Program-made: the position numbers and the translations under genes
Assembly: GCF_000344685.1 (NCBI RefSeq)
Contig: NW_006920410.1
Coordinates: forward strand, 860,717-924,716
Reading direction: 5' to 3'
Source: Gloeophyllum trabeum ATCC 11539
Lineage: Eukaryota; Basidiomycota; Agaricomycetes; Gloeophyllales; Gloeophyllaceae
DNA length: 64,000 nt
Shown: piece by piece, positions 34,277-45,919 of the stretch
Layout: every line of letters starts with the position of its first letter
Position numbering within the stretch: position 1 is the first letter of the stretch
The notes under the pieces: generated by a model
What the model saw: the letters and a program-made list of their open reading frames with translations, nothing else
What the model was told of the DNA's origin: nothing
Databases searched by the model: none

Positions 34277-35155
34277 TCAAGACGGAGGACTGGACTCCGC
34301 CGATTGTCCTTCCTCCAAGCTCTTCTTGAAGCCTTCCAGCGTCCTCGCCAGTTTGCCTCCACTCGCCTCGCTCAGAACTGCCGCAAGCTGCATGGCCGGC
34401 GTGCTAAGCAGACCGACAATCTGGGCCCTCAGGGTGTCTAACGTGGGCAGCTTCGACACATCCTGCACTGCAGGGGGAGTGAACACACGTCCCTCGATCA
34501 GCGCTCCGACGAGCTTCAGCTCGGGGGTCTTGATAGGCCTCTGACGCTTCGGTCGTCGCCCAGGCGTCACAGGGTCTGCATCGGCTTCAGCCTTGGCCTG
34601 TGCGAGCTGCTCCGGTGTTGGCGGCTTCTTCGGAGGCACAGCTCGGTCGAGGGCTCGCAGGATAGCGTTGAGTTGGGGAGGGTTCAATGTTGGCAGGCTG
34701 AGAATTGCAAATCCTCCATGCACCATATTCGCGATTTCGGAAACAGCATCTTTGTCCAAGGGCGCATAGTCCCGCAGAGCGACGCCGAAGATAGAGGTGC
34801 GCATAACTTTTAAGTTGGGCGGCTCTGCGGCTTCAGGTGAGACGGGTGTAGGCGACATGCCCACCGATGATCTTGCTTTTGCAGCGCGTGCAGAAGCATT
34901 TTGAATCTCCTTCCGCAATTGAATTAGGCGAGGCACGGAGAAATCCTTGTGCTCTAGGAAGATGAGCGGCGAATTGGAAGAGGACTGAAGGATTCGGGTG
35001 TAGTGGTTGTAGAGGAAAGTCTTCTTCGTTCCATAGATCCTGGGTTCTGGCTTGCCAGGGTAGACTACGGGCGGCTTGACCGAGATAGCATAGCTGCGAG
35101 TCTGCAAGCGTAGAGCAGACGTGCTTGCGACACGAGCTGTTTGTGGTGGCAGCAT
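34277..35155 (-). CDS. Mitochondrial large-subunit ribosomal protein uL10m
   Basis: Single-exon gene of 292 residues, unusual here because its neighbours are spliced. The N-terminus MLPPQTARVASTSALRLQTR is an Arg/Ser-rich mitochondrial presequence. It is followed by PRIYGTKKTFLYNHYTRILQ and PLIFLEHKDFSVPRLIQLRK, the L10-fold entry seen in fungal mL11/uL10m proteins. Then come LKVMRTSIFGVALRD, ELKLVGALIEGRVF and the end domain (TLDTLRAQIVGLLSTPAMQL, KLARTLEGFKKSLEE). It forms the base of the mitoribosome stalk. Family call is by overall pattern. Confidence 0.8.
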   Translation of the reverse strand: MLPPQTARVASTSALRLQTRSYAISVKPPVVYPGKPEPRIYGTKKTFLYNHYTRILQSSSNSPLIFLEHKDFSVPRLIQLRKEIQNASARAAKARSSVGMSPTPVSPEAAEPPNLKVMRTSIFGVALRDYAPLDKDAVSEIANMVHGGFAILSLPTLNPPQLNAILRALDRAVPPKKPPTPEQLAQAKAEADADPVTPGRRPKRQRPIKTPELKLVGALIEGRVFTPPAVQDVSKLPTLDTLRAQIVGLLSTPAMQLAAVLSEASGGKLARTLEGFKKSLEEGQSAESSPPS

Positions 35156-35306
35156 GAGCTGAATATTGAAAGCTCGTCGTTTCTTGACATACCCAATTTG
35201 GGAAAGTTATTGACCACTCGCCACAGCCACGTGAAGCGCTTGTTGTAGTCTGCCACCGTTTGTAGGCTGTAGTAGACGGCTTCGTTGCATCCGTCTACCG
35301 GGAAAC

Positions 35307-37569
35307 ATGTATGTTCTGGTGTTTCTGTCGTGTGCCTTGCTCACCGGTTTTACCCAGGGACGAAGATGATGACGCCTACCTCTACGGCGACCCGACGGAC
35401 GCCGGGCAGTCTACTACCGTTGAGACTTCTGGTAAGAGCTGTTCATGGTTACGAGGCGTATTGGGGAGGGAGCGCTTCTTTTCATGTAACTCGTATGCTC
35501 TTGAAATAATCATTGATCTTCCTCCCGCCTTCGCGTGTTGTGTGACAGTGCCTCAGCCGTGAGTCTCTAGCGAAGTGGCAGGGCTGTCAGGTTCTTACAG
35601 TGAGGATGTAGGGTTCCCCTAGAAAAGGCCCAGCCTGCAAACGGTGTCTTGGCCCAACTGGAAGCGAACGTGAAGGAAGAAAATGCGGACGAGGAGGAAG
35701 AAGATCGCGGGGACATGGGTGACGAGGACGAAGATGAGGGGGACGAAAGCGAAGATGTACGTTTAATAACCCCCCTTCCTACGCTCCGCTATAATGAACA
35801 TGGGTGCAGGATATCGAGATTATTATGGAGCCAGCTAATCGCTCACTTGACTTCCGGTATGTGTACATGGCCTCTGTTCCGGTTTCCCTGTTAAGTGCCT
35901 AGGCAGACAAAACCGTCCCAGCGTTACCCGCACTCTTAGTGCAAGTGTGAGCACTCCCACTAAACCGGGCCGTAAGCACTTATCTGAACAATGTTGGTCG
36001 ACCTCGTCTAATCTCGGTACTCGGTATATTCTAGCACCAGCACCATCACTTACGACGGAGTATACCCCACGAGAACGGGGTGACCCTCTCAACAAATCGT
36101 TAACCTCCAGGTCCACTCCTCAAGCAACCCCACAACCGACGTCAATATCCTCCCAGTCCCAACCCCCAGAAAGCCAGCCCCAAGAGCAGAAACAAGCAGA
36201 TGACGGACCTGACCCGAACACACTTCCCCCTGCACATGCGCCCCCATCCCATCCCTCTATCAATCCGTCGCTGCCAGGTACCATCGATGGCAGGTCAATC
36301 TTCGAATATGATATCCAGGCTATGGCGGAGAAGCCCTGGAGAAGACCCGGCTCGGATATCAGTGACTGGTTCAACTATGGCTTCGATGAGGTATCATGGG
36401 AAGCTTACTGCTATCGGAGGAGAGAGATGGGAGACGTCGCTAGCTCTCTCAAAGCGAATATCTTGGTATGTGCGATTTACACAATAGGACAAGCGTTCAC
36501 GTTGCGAAATGGATTAACGTTCCCCACCAGAACTTCGCTGGGATGCCGGAGGAGCAAATCGCTGCCCTTCCACCAGAAGTCCGGACGATGATCATGGCGA
36601 ACGTCGCTTCCATGATGCCAGGCGGCGGTCCCAACCCCGCCATGATGCAGGCGGGCATGGGCATGAATCCCATGATGCACCCAGACATGTCAGGGATGAT
36701 GGGAATGGGGATGGGTGACATGGGCAATATGGGCAATATGGGCATGGGCATGCAAGGACCTGGCCAGATGATGCAGGAAGGCATGGTTCCGGGGGCAGCT
36801 GGTGCGACGCCCGAGCAGGGCGGACCTGGGATGGGTATGGGTGAAGGATTCGGTGCCGGTGGGCCGGGTGCAGGTATGATGGGTATGGGTATGGGTGGAG
36901 AATTTGGCATGCAGGGCATGCAGGTAAGCTTCGGAGCCGTCATTTCCGAAAACCATATTTTGACAAGCCGTCTTCGTGATCAGGATCAGACCGGCATGGG
37001 CCAACAGATGTACCCAGGGATGGAGGGCAGCGGCACTCCTGGCCCCGGCCCTAGCCAGGGTCCCAGTTCTGGACCTGTGCAAACTCCGACTCCCATTCCC
37101 GCCGCACCACGAGGTCCCGCCACTCCTGTATCGTACCGAGGACGACCCATGCAGCAAGGCATGGGAGTGCGTGGCATGCGGGGTGGGTACGGTATGGGGA
37201 GAGGTAGAGGCCACGGTAAGACTGCTATCACTGCTCCTTTCATAGTAGGCACTAACCCGGGCACTTTCTAGCACCTCAAAACCTTCCTGTTAGACCAGCC
37301 TCTCCTCTTCCTCCAAACGTTCCTACAGGACCGAGGAATCAAAAATATAGGGACAAGGATGCCAATGCACCTGCTGTCGATGGTCTAGACTACGGCGGAG
37401 GTGGAGGTGGGGCACATAGGGACAATGCAACACCTGATGATGACAGAGGGAGCCGGTGAGTACTAAAAAATTCCTTCCTAGGTCGCGTCTCGTCAGTTCT
37501 TCCTGATCTACCTACAGGAAGCGCAGAGGCTCGCCGAATGGCGACGACAGGAGCTCGAAACGGCGCTAG
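35307..37569 (+). CDS. FIP1: Pre-mRNA polyadenylation factor Fip1
   Basis: Multi-exon gene. The Fip1 motif is explicit: EKPWRRPGSDISDWFNYGFD, then EVSWEAYCYRRREMG, the region that binds poly(A) polymerase and CPSF/CPF in known orthologues. Upstream are an acidic N-terminus (MDEDDDAYLYGDPTD and an Asp/Glu-rich block) and a Ser/Pro/Gln linker. Downstream, NFAGMPEEQIAALPPEVRTM is followed by a long Met/Gly-rich low-complexity tract and a basic tail ending KRRGSPNGDDRSSKRR. The best start is a split codon: AT at 35307-35308, a 48-bp intron, then G at 35357. An unspliced ATG at 35311 is in the same frame and is the alternative start. The intron after the first long exon is about 190 bp, the longest in the gene. 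Confidence 0.88.
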
Positions 37570-37874
37570 CGCCCCATTGTGCTTGCATTCGTCGGGCATG
37601 TGTATCCATGTATACTCGTAATGTGCGGCTAATATACTCCGGGCGTCCTGATCCCGTTCGCTCGGGACAGATGTGTTGTGGTGTGCGAAGCAACCAATGG
37701 ACCGTCGTTTCAGGCAGGTTATGAAGGCGACGCATGGTATGCACATGCTATGGACGACTTCTTTACTTCGGTCCCGCTCCCGCGTTGAGACTGATGAACT
37801 CCATGAAACCGATTATATTTGTACTATGCAGCTATATTACAACGTTGTCTTGATGCAAGATGTCCGAAGTCCAT
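37570..37874. terminator. Convergent 3' spacer between Fip1 and the SDR gene
   Basis: About 300 bp between two facing stop codons, AT-rich toward the middle (near 37810-37860), expected to hold both polyadenylation regions. Nothing else is seen. Confidence 0.4.
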
Positions 37875-38965
37875 TTACAGCCACTGCTTGTTTCCGTAGT
37901 GCGACACGAAGGCTCCCGTCTGCTCGATGGTGAATCCATTAATGACCTTCAACATCAACTTCACGGACTCCTCGGGAGTGATAGGACCGTTCCAGTGAGG
38001 GTAATCCTTCTGGAAGGTAGCAATTAGAGCCTTGAAGACTTCGAGTTCCTCAGGTGAAGCTGTATACATACTACGTTAGATAATCTCATCAAAAGAATTA
38101 GGAATCTGGATATACTGACGAGGCTTCTCCGAGGTGTTTACAAGGCCTGGGCTGATAGCCAGGAAGGCGATGCCCTCGTTCTTGTACTCCACGGCGTACT
38201 TCGCGACGACCATGTTCAGGGCGGCCTTGGAGATGGAGTAGGGGGCGGTAATCGGGAAGTTGACTTTGAGGGTGAAGTCGACGTCGGCAGTACCCGTGGA
38301 GAGGGTGATAACCTTCTTGAGGGAGCCCTTCTTGAGGAGCGGGAGGAAAGCGTTGATGCTGTGCACAACACCAACAACGTTCACGTTGAACGCCTCCCGG
38401 AGGTCCTCTGCAAGCGTCTCCTGCTCGTCGGGGCCGCTGGAGACAAACGTCAATATATGACGCTATCATCCTGGAATGATGAATACTCACTAGCCACCCA
38501 GGCTGCGCTGCGTGCGGCCTTCGGGAAGGAGGGCAGCATTGTTGACGAGGACGTCGAGGCTTCCGCCAGTCACCTTTGCGACCTCAGCTGCTGCAGCCTA
38601 ATGAAACGTCCGTCAGTGAGTGCTTTATGAACGATGGCAAAAGAAAAGACATACATCTAGTGACTTCCTGTCGGTAATGTCGGCCTTCACAACATGCACG
38701 TTGGGGGCCTTGATCTCGGTGAGCTTCGTCGAGCCCGCGGGGTTGCGCACAAGGCCGAACACGACGTTCTTCGGGTCTGCGCTCTGTATAGTCGAAACAA
38801 GGTGAGCCTAGTGATTCGTGATGCCGGTCTCGCGAGGACATCTCACCAATTGCTTAACGAACTCCAACTGCAGACAGGATATCAGCTCAAATCCGTATAG
38901 CTGGTGGTCCAAAATTACTTACGCCAATGCCACGAGAAGCACCAACAATAGCGTAGGACGGCATG
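37875..38965 (-). CDS. Short-chain dehydrogenase/reductase
   Basis: About six short minus-strand exons. MPSYAIVGASRGIG gives the Rossmann TGxxxGIG-type motif, followed by SADPKNVVFGLVRNP, KADITDRKSLD, SLDVLVNNAALLPEG (NNAG-like), NVVGVVHSINAFLPLLKKG, KKVITLSTGTAD (catalytic Ser region) and PYSISKAALNMVVAKYAVEY with catalytic YxxxK. AISPGLVNT is the PG motif after strand 6. The tail GFTIEQTGAFVSHYGNKQWL is typical of fungal C-factor-like SDRs. Complete NAD(P)-dependent oxidoreductase; substrate unknown. ATG at 38963-38965 immediately opens the Rossmann strand, fixing the start. Confidence 0.88.
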
Positions 38966-39643
38966 GTGAATACTTGGGCTGAAGCGGTGGAGGTGAGCTA
39001 GTCGAATACGAGAGTGTTTGAGAAACGGGGAAATTCTGCAGTTACAACGCTCATGCTGGGCCCTTTTCTACTCTGCACGAACTCTGCTTGACGGCGATAC
39101 AACGTCTACGTCGCAAGGACAATTGGTCAGTCGAGGCTGCTTGCTAAAGCCTCGTCCTCCGGGGTACTTTCCTAATTTGTGCATTTTATGCTGTCCATTT
39201 GGTTCCGTCATGCTTCTTAGTCATCCACCGACTGCCAATTATGAGCAGAAACGGACTCGGAGCGCTGATCAACCTACGCCGATTGCATCACTCATGCCTT
39301 ACGAAGTCATAACATCCATCCCGGGGAGGTGGCCAAGGACGACACTGGCCTTGACACGCGACTCTGGAATATGCTAGAAAACCATGCAACAGTGGGTTCT
39401 GTTGAAGACGGAAGTGCTGCGAATCGAATCAACAGATTGAATGCGGACGCACGGAGGACAATAATGCGAAGCGCATCTTTCCGGAAAAGCCTCCAGAAAA
39501 TTCCAGTGCAGCTGTGGCAATATCATGGTATAGGAAGGGGTTTTGAATACACAAGGTCGGTACAAGACGGGAGACGTAGACTATGACGAACTAGAATAAG
39601 TTAGAGACGGCAGGGTAAGTAACAGTCTGACCGATACACCACT
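38966..39643. other. Intergenic stretch, nothing recognised
   Basis: Promoter side of the SDR gene and 3' side of the ING gene. A plus-strand frame at 39018-39377 lacks any domain and starts without context; not called. Confidence 0.4.
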
Positions 39644-41120
39644 CTACGCATTGGCGCTGGCCCTGTTCCCTGCTCGCTTTCCGCCGGTTCTCCTGCCTCC
39701 CCGAGGCGCTCTCTTGCCATAACCCTGAGACTGGCATACTTCGCAATACCATGTCCCGACGGGGGCTGTCACCATACCAATACACTGCAAATGAAACTAT
39801 GCACGAACTGTCATTAGCGCGATACCTCCCTCCAGACGTCATGATCCACGTACCCATTCTTTCTCGCAATTCGCGTTGTCGCAGGCGATCATCTCTCCAA
39901 AGCTCGGACGATCGCAGAAACAGTATGTCTTGCCGTCATCGCCATCGCCTTCCGCAGCCTCTTCTCCCCCGTCCGTGACGATCTCTGCGGCCCCTGCCTT
40001 CGCCGATACACCAGACGCCGATACCGCGGTGACACTTGCAGTGGCAGCGGCAATTGCTAACGGAGGTTGACTGGATCTAGCCACGGGAGGCACTCCCGGC
40101 CCTTCAAGTTGCCCATGAGCCCATTCGGGACCCACCCCATTGATGTAAGGCTGGGGTAGAGAAGGATGGGATGTAGACGGCGGGCCGTTAAAGATGTCTC
40201 TGCGACTGGAGGAGGCGGCAGCTTCGTATGTATAAAGATCGTCAGGGCTCCGGGTGGCGTGGTTGTTGTTGTTGTTCCGGCCCCGTTTGTTGGCACCATT
40301 GCCGCTGCGAGCAGCACTTTGATGGTGATTGCCATTGCTCTTCGAAGTGGCTTGAGCGGCCTGGTGGGAGGCGTGACCCGGGATATGTGATGCGACCGAG
40401 AGAAGAGATTCGGCGGGAGATCCAGCGCGGTCGTTCCTGTATAGCAAATAAATGGAAGGTGATGATATGCTCAAATGCCCTGACGTACTTCTTTGCGCGA
40501 GGTCCACCTCGAGGGCGCTGAGCGCCACTCTCCACCTTCCGCGGCGACTTCGTACCGTCAAGCTCATCGTCCTTCGCGGTCCTCCTCTTCTTCGCAGCAG
40601 GGCTCTCCGTAGCAGTGATAAGGGAGTTGGCTGGGGCGTTCCGCCTGCGCCTCCCAGGCTCCGTCGCGTTGATCGGGCCATAGGATTTCGTCGCGACGTG
40701 AGGATAGATAGTCTTGCGATTCATGATGGTTGCGTCAAAGTTGGGAATGGGCTCGAGGAGGTCGGTGAGGTAGTTCGCGTGGAACCTGAGATTGTCGGCG
40801 GCGTGGCAAGCCACCCGTATCTTGTCGTCGCTGCCGGGTTTCAGACGCGATGCCTCCTCTGCTATCTCGGCGAGCAGATACAGCCGCTCCTCTTTCGGGC
40901 TGGTGTTCTCTTCTATCATCTTGGTTAGGCGCTCTACTTTGGCTGTGACGGACTGCATCGACGAGGAGAGCACAGCGTCGAGCTCCCGCAGGTCGGCGAA
41001 ATTGCGCGACAGGTCGATGGGCAGGGAATCGAGCGTGTGGGTGTATTCCGAGAGGAGCGTCAAGGAGTAGGCTGTTTGGGTGTTGGACGATGCCGCCGTT
41101 GAGGACGGTCGCGGCGCCAT
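39644..41120 (-). CDS. ING-family PHD-finger chromatin reader
   Basis: Three exons on the minus strand. The N-terminal ING dimerisation helix bundle is visible ([75 protein letters not shown]). A basic, Asn/Ser/His-rich disordered middle follows, and then a C-terminal PHD finger: [36 protein letters not shown]. All zinc ligands (C4HC3) and the SxGEMIACD H3K4me3-reading segment are present. The last intron interrupts EKEW/FHLQ. Ends in a basic Arg/Gly/Lys tail. Orthologues are subunits of histone acetyltransferase or deacetylase complexes (NuA4/Rpd3 types); which complex cannot be told. Confidence 0.92.
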
Positions 41121-41644
41121 TGCAGACGATGTGGAGAAAGCGCACAGACCAGTTACAACTCCCTGACCGTGACCTGGGCCTATATTGCAGACGCGCTCAG
41201 GCTATCTTTAGTGCCACCGGCACAGCCCGCGATCCATGACGGCACTCGGCCCAAGCCGATAACCGTCTTGACCAGTGCCACCATCTCTTGCTGACTTCAC
41301 GCTCTCTAACTGGACGGAGAAGCCTTCATTCGAGTCATAAGTAAGCAAGCTACGAGGTAAATGGAATCTATGAAATTGCAGTCGTCCCAAGATATTGACA
41401 ATAGGCGAGACAATAAAGGATACAAATGTAATGCCAGGGTGGTGCTATAAGAACAATGTGCTGTGGGAACCATGAATAGAGTCCTTCCCTCCCCCTCTCC
41501 GCTTCTTCCCCGCCTCCTGTCCTGTCCTGCCCCCACCGTCACTCCAGCCGATAAATTACAATAGCGGGCATCTCCAGAAACACCCGCCGTGAGGTAAGTG
41601 GGTATAGCATGTTCTGATGATGGACATGAAGTGGCGTCTGGCGA
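41121..41644. other. Intergenic stretch, nothing recognised
   Basis: Carries the ING promoter and the 3' flank of the small gene that follows. No coding evidence. Confidence 0.4.
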
Positions 41645-41878
41645 TCACTTCCGCCCCGTGAACCTGGCAAACGTACTCGTGGTGGCGGAGCTTGGCTGGC
41701 TGGCCTTCGCCGCTCCCTGTGAAGCGGCGGTGCCCCCGAGCGCTGCGTACATCGAGTGCGAGTCGCGCGGAGACTGCTGCATGGACGCGAACGCGTGCGG
41801 CGCGGATGGACTTGTCGGGAAGAATGCGAATGTGGGGGATGTGGGCGTGGCGCTGTATGATGCGGAGTAGGAAGACAT
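41645..41878 (-). CDS. Small Ser/Ala-rich protein, 77 residues, unknown function
   Basis: A compact ATG-to-TGA frame starting MSSYSASYSATPTSPTFAFF, continuing with PTSPSAPHAFASMQQSPRDS and a TGRK end. It has phosphorylatable TPTSP/PTSP/QQSPRDS motifs, no Cys and no membrane segment. It is unlikely to be a shadow frame: the composition is protein-like, and a minus-strand TATATAA box lies about 320 bp upstream (near 42205). No family is recognised, so the evidence is composition and context only; a longer upstream minus-strand frame here (up to 42345) looks like non-coding leader. Confidence 0.45.
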   Translation of the reverse strand: MSSYSASYSATPTSPTFAFFPTSPSAPHAFASMQQSPRDSHSMYAALGGTAASQGAAKASQPSSATTSTFARFTGRK

Positions 41879-42733
41879 GCTGGTGGATGATTGTGATTTA
41901 TGCGAGGTGATATTACAATGCGTTTAGGATGCTGATGCAATGGTATGGATCCCGAGAATGATGATGATGATTGATAAGGGGGAGAGATGCAGATGGACTG
42001 CCTGGGCCAGGATGATTCGTTATTTCGTGATAGAGGGGAGGATGGTGTCTCGCGCACTCGTGATGAGGGGAGGAGGCCGCTGAACGCGCGCAGCGGGGTT
42101 CGTCGAAGGCAGGGCCGACCGTACGAGGATGAAAGACGCTGCTGCCTCGATGGAGTATGACCTTGGCTGGTCTGAGGGGAAGCATCAGCTTCTAGCAGTG
42201 TTATATACCCCGCAGTGGGTCCCGTCGCAAAGGGACATCTACTCTGGGTAATTCCTGAATACAAGGCGACCTCCAGGAATGGAATGCATCCTTGTCTGTA
42301 AATGGCTAACTGCGAGAAGCCACTGCATCCGCTCTCCACGTGCAACGTACAAAGTTGCTTCCTTGCCTCATCGAGAAGAAGGTAGAGGCTGCAAATAGCA
42401 CCGAACGCCAGACACGAATGATTAGATCCCGTATATCAGCAAGATCTCAAGGAGCCCGAATGGAGGGGATCCTATCTGGCTGATATCGCATTCCAGACAG
42501 GGCACGAGGCTATCGGATCCACGGAGAACGTTGACTCGTAATGCTATATGCAATGCTACATAGTACAGGTGCTATGCGGGATGATAAACGACAGACGATG
42601 CAATGCGAACAACAAGCATGATTATGATGATTATACGGACTACGTCCAGAAGAGAAATGCCACGGCCTATGAGAGTCCGAATAGAACACCAGGAAGGATG
42701 AGGTTGCGCAGAGAGCGGAAGGGAACGCCAGTG
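41879..42733. other. Long leader/promoter stretch, no gene supported
   Basis: Between the small Ser/Ala-rich ORF and the TBC gene 3' end. Contains a minus-strand TATATAA word near 42205 and a GAT-rich microsatellite-like run (near 41957-41975). Open frames here are His/Pro/Ser-rich and lack support. Confidence 0.35.
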
Positions 42734-45125
42734 CTATAACAGAGCGGTACTGTCCTGGCCGGTGGCGACAAGCTGCTTCCACTCCTGACGCCACTGTTGC
42801 ATGTTGGCCCGGAGCTTCTTGTCGTCCAGGACCTTGCCTATCCAGGAGAGAAGGGCATCGTCGTCCTCCGGAACAAAGAACGACGACAACAGTGATAACA
42901 CAGTCTCGAAACTGGCCGAGCTCGACGTGATGTGATCTATATAACCAGACATCGCTCAGATCAGGATACAGATACATCGAATGATCCTATCGGGTTTCAC
43001 GCACCTCTATAAACCCAGACTATTGAGATAGCGACGACAACGAAGATATCATATCCCTCAAGCAAGAAGACGTCCCACAACCGAAGCTGCGTCTGGAACG
43101 GAACAGAGTTTGCGAACAAGGTGATGTACCACTTCGTAGCATAACTCGTCGTGGAGATCATATGCTTCTTGAACGCCTCATACACGCCCGGCATCATCTG
43201 CTGCATGATACGCTCCTGCACATAGATGGCTTCTAACAATCCAGGGAAACCTGGCTGGAAGATTGCGTGCATCGCATAGGCGTCGTGTAGCCGCACGAGG
43301 CACGAGTACGCTCGCTCCGGATCGAAATAACACAGGAGAGTCGCTGCTATGGGACCCATTCCTTGGCAATACCCGCAATCCTCGCATCGAAGCGAAAAGG
43401 AATGAAGCACGTGAAATAGTGATCGTTGACTGGAATGCGAAATGACAGTCAGCGCTATTTGGTTGCTAGAGTGCAGCCGGAAACTTACCCCGAACCATAC
43501 CGCGTACGGAACATGATATGTCCGCTAATCGTCCGCGGCACATCCAGGTCGATCTGCACGTCGTAACTCGAAGCTTTGTCCAAGTTCTCCCGATACTCCT
43601 CTGCCCACTTCTCCATCTCCCGCTTACCGGTCTTCGAGTACCTCGCGGTGAAGAGCTCCCATGCCGCTGCCCTCCAACGATCGGGGACGCCCTTGTAGGT
43701 GCGCTCGCGCAGTTTGTGCTCCTTGTTGTGCCGCACTGTCCAGAGCTCCACGTTTGCACCGACGTCGCGTTTCAGCGGCTCGAGCATCCGGTTCCATTTG
43801 GCTATCCGCGAGAGTTCTTTCGCAGGAGTGCGAGGTGGTGGGACGGACGTGAGGGAGGCGGCCTGTGCAGGTCCACCCGTGGAAACGGACGATAGGCGGG
43901 TGAATGGTTTCTGTAGTGGTGAGGCAGGTAAGAGAATCAGACGGTCGTGTGAAGGTATGGAGAAGAAGCCATAACTGTGGTGGGGATGTTGAAGTTAGAC
44001 GGAGAACATCCTCTGAAGATACACTAACCGGTCCAGACTTGCAAGGGTCTCGACTTCCTTGGGAGTTAACTCTCGTGCTTTCTCATTCTCGTCTGCCAGG
44101 GCAGCTTCTGCTCTGAGCTCACTCGTCCTACTCATTCCTATCCTCGCCCGTGTCCTCTCTACGCCCTCCTCATACCCATCGCCTTTCACACCCGTCATAT
44201 CCAATTGTGCATATGTACTCCGAACGTGGAATGACTCTGCATCTTCCCCCTCCGATGGAGCAAAAGAACGATGACTTTCTGGAGAGCTTACAGGTGACTT
44301 GGAACGGGACTTGGGTGATGCTGAAGGTTTTGGAGGAGTCAGAGGGGTTGTCTCTGGCGTCAAGAGTGCTTGTGAGGTTGGCCGAGGTGATGATGTCCGT
44401 GGACTAGCATGCGTACGGGGAGTTGAGGCGTCGTCATTGTATGAGGAAGAAGGGCGGGAGGATGAACGGCGAGGAGGGGTGACGATTTGTGGGATGCCAT
44501 TCGACTGCTCAGATCTACGCTGTTGCGACGAAGGCCGACTTGTACGTGTGCTTCCGGGAGACGAGTGATGGCTGGCAGCAGAGTCACGAGTGGACTTGGG
44601 AGGGGAGTAGGGTACCGCTGCGACGTTGACATTGTGCATGAACGACTGTCCTATTGATGCCCAGTCTTCATCAGTCGCATCTCCGTTGATATACGCAAGA
44701 GACGATTCATGGCTGGACGGAGGCCTGGCGTCGGTGTAAGACGTCCGCCGCGAGCCACCAGGTGTGATGGACGCTTTTAGCACATCGACCCGCGTGGAAG
44801 CTCTGCTGGTGGACCCAGCATCATAGTATACACTGGCGGCGCTCTTTGAGCGGGCGGACTGGTACGAGTCGCGAGGGATGGGCTCTCTGGTGCCGACCGG
44901 TGTCTGCGCGTCTTCCGAATTGCGAGGCGAGGCGGACCAGCTGCCCCGCTGATCGCGGTACATAGAATATATGGAAGGTATCGAAGTTTCAGAAGAGCTG
45001 CGCTCGTGGTCGGCGGTCGACTGTGTCAGCTCAGGCGTGGACGGGGCTGAGGACGCAGGAGAGTGGCCGGGGAGAGCCAAGTCGAAAGGGGTCGGCGGGA
45101 CTAGCACAAGCGACGGAGCCTCCAT
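42734..45125 (-). CDS. TBC-domain Rab GTPase-activating protein
   Basis: About six minus-strand exons. A ~370-residue Ser/Pro-rich disordered N-terminus leads to LTPKEVETLASLDR. The TBC domain follows: LRERTYKGVPDRWRAAAWEL, IDLDVPRTISGH (arginine finger in the IxxDxxR context), QRSLFHVLHSFSLRCEDCGY and CQGMGPIAATLLCYF (glutamine finger in YCQGM), FPGLLEAIYVQERIM, TKWYITLFANSVPF and LRLWDVFLLEGYD. Both catalytic fingers are present, so it should accelerate Rab GTP hydrolysis in vesicle traffic. The short final exons carry a helical tail ending GQDSTALL. The junction into CQGMGPI is fixed by an intron whose phase restores QRSLFHVLH. Confidence 0.9.
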
Positions 45126-45919
45126 AAAGCAGGACGCGCTGCTCTTCTGCGGGCGGGGTATACGGTATTAAGTTAAGTCCAGAGCCAAAGAACGTCGAAG
45201 AGAGGAGGTAATAGTTATATAGCCAGCGGCCGAAGGAAGGACTGGCGGCGACACTGTCTGTCGGCCGGGGACTGCAAAGTCCGCAGAATGCCCGGCGGAC
45301 CCTGCGCCTAACCTCGATGCGGGCCACAGAGACCGATCGCCCCGCCCTCCGCCGCAGGGTTGCTATTCTCGGCCTGTGTGGCTGCCGCCACCAGCCACCC
45401 ATCTTTGTCTACCGCTGACGACAGGTCGATCCCCTGTCTCCTGTTGGGTACTGAGATCGCCTCGAAATTCAAGGGCATATCTATGCCGAAACTCCTGTAC
45501 AAACACTGCGATCAAGTCTCATATGTTGCCACGCCCGCCAGTCGTGAGCGCAGGATCACTCCCATTGAATGGATATACGCAGGACGATGATGTCCTGCGT
45601 TAGGACTTCGCAAGTCTCGGATTGTGTTGAGACTGCTCCAAAGCGCAGCCTTCATAGCCCACTCGGCGATGGCGATGATCCTCCGCTTTCCTCTGCGTTG
45701 ACAGATGCCTTGACACATGAAGCTCACCACAAGGGCAATATGCGGTAATAGCCAATCCAACGATGCCAATTGCACCCGTACCTAGTGTGTGCGTGGTATC
45801 CATCTGGCAAGTCAAAGTGATTCTCAGGTCATCCTCGACAGCACAACTGGTGATTCTCCTGCTCGTGAAACAATATATATCGTACAAGTCTCTTGCCTTC
45901 TTCTTCAGCGCTCGTGATA
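45126..45919. other. Intergenic stretch, nothing recognised
   Basis: Promoter side of the TBC gene and 3' side of the minus-strand quinone reductase. Open frames present are short and without domain content. Confidence 0.4.

Noticed and set aside
41539..42345. 268-codon minus-strand ORF, Ser/Pro/Arg-rich
   Set aside because: It overlaps the better-supported 77-residue frame in another phase and spans the likely promoter and leader; no domain.
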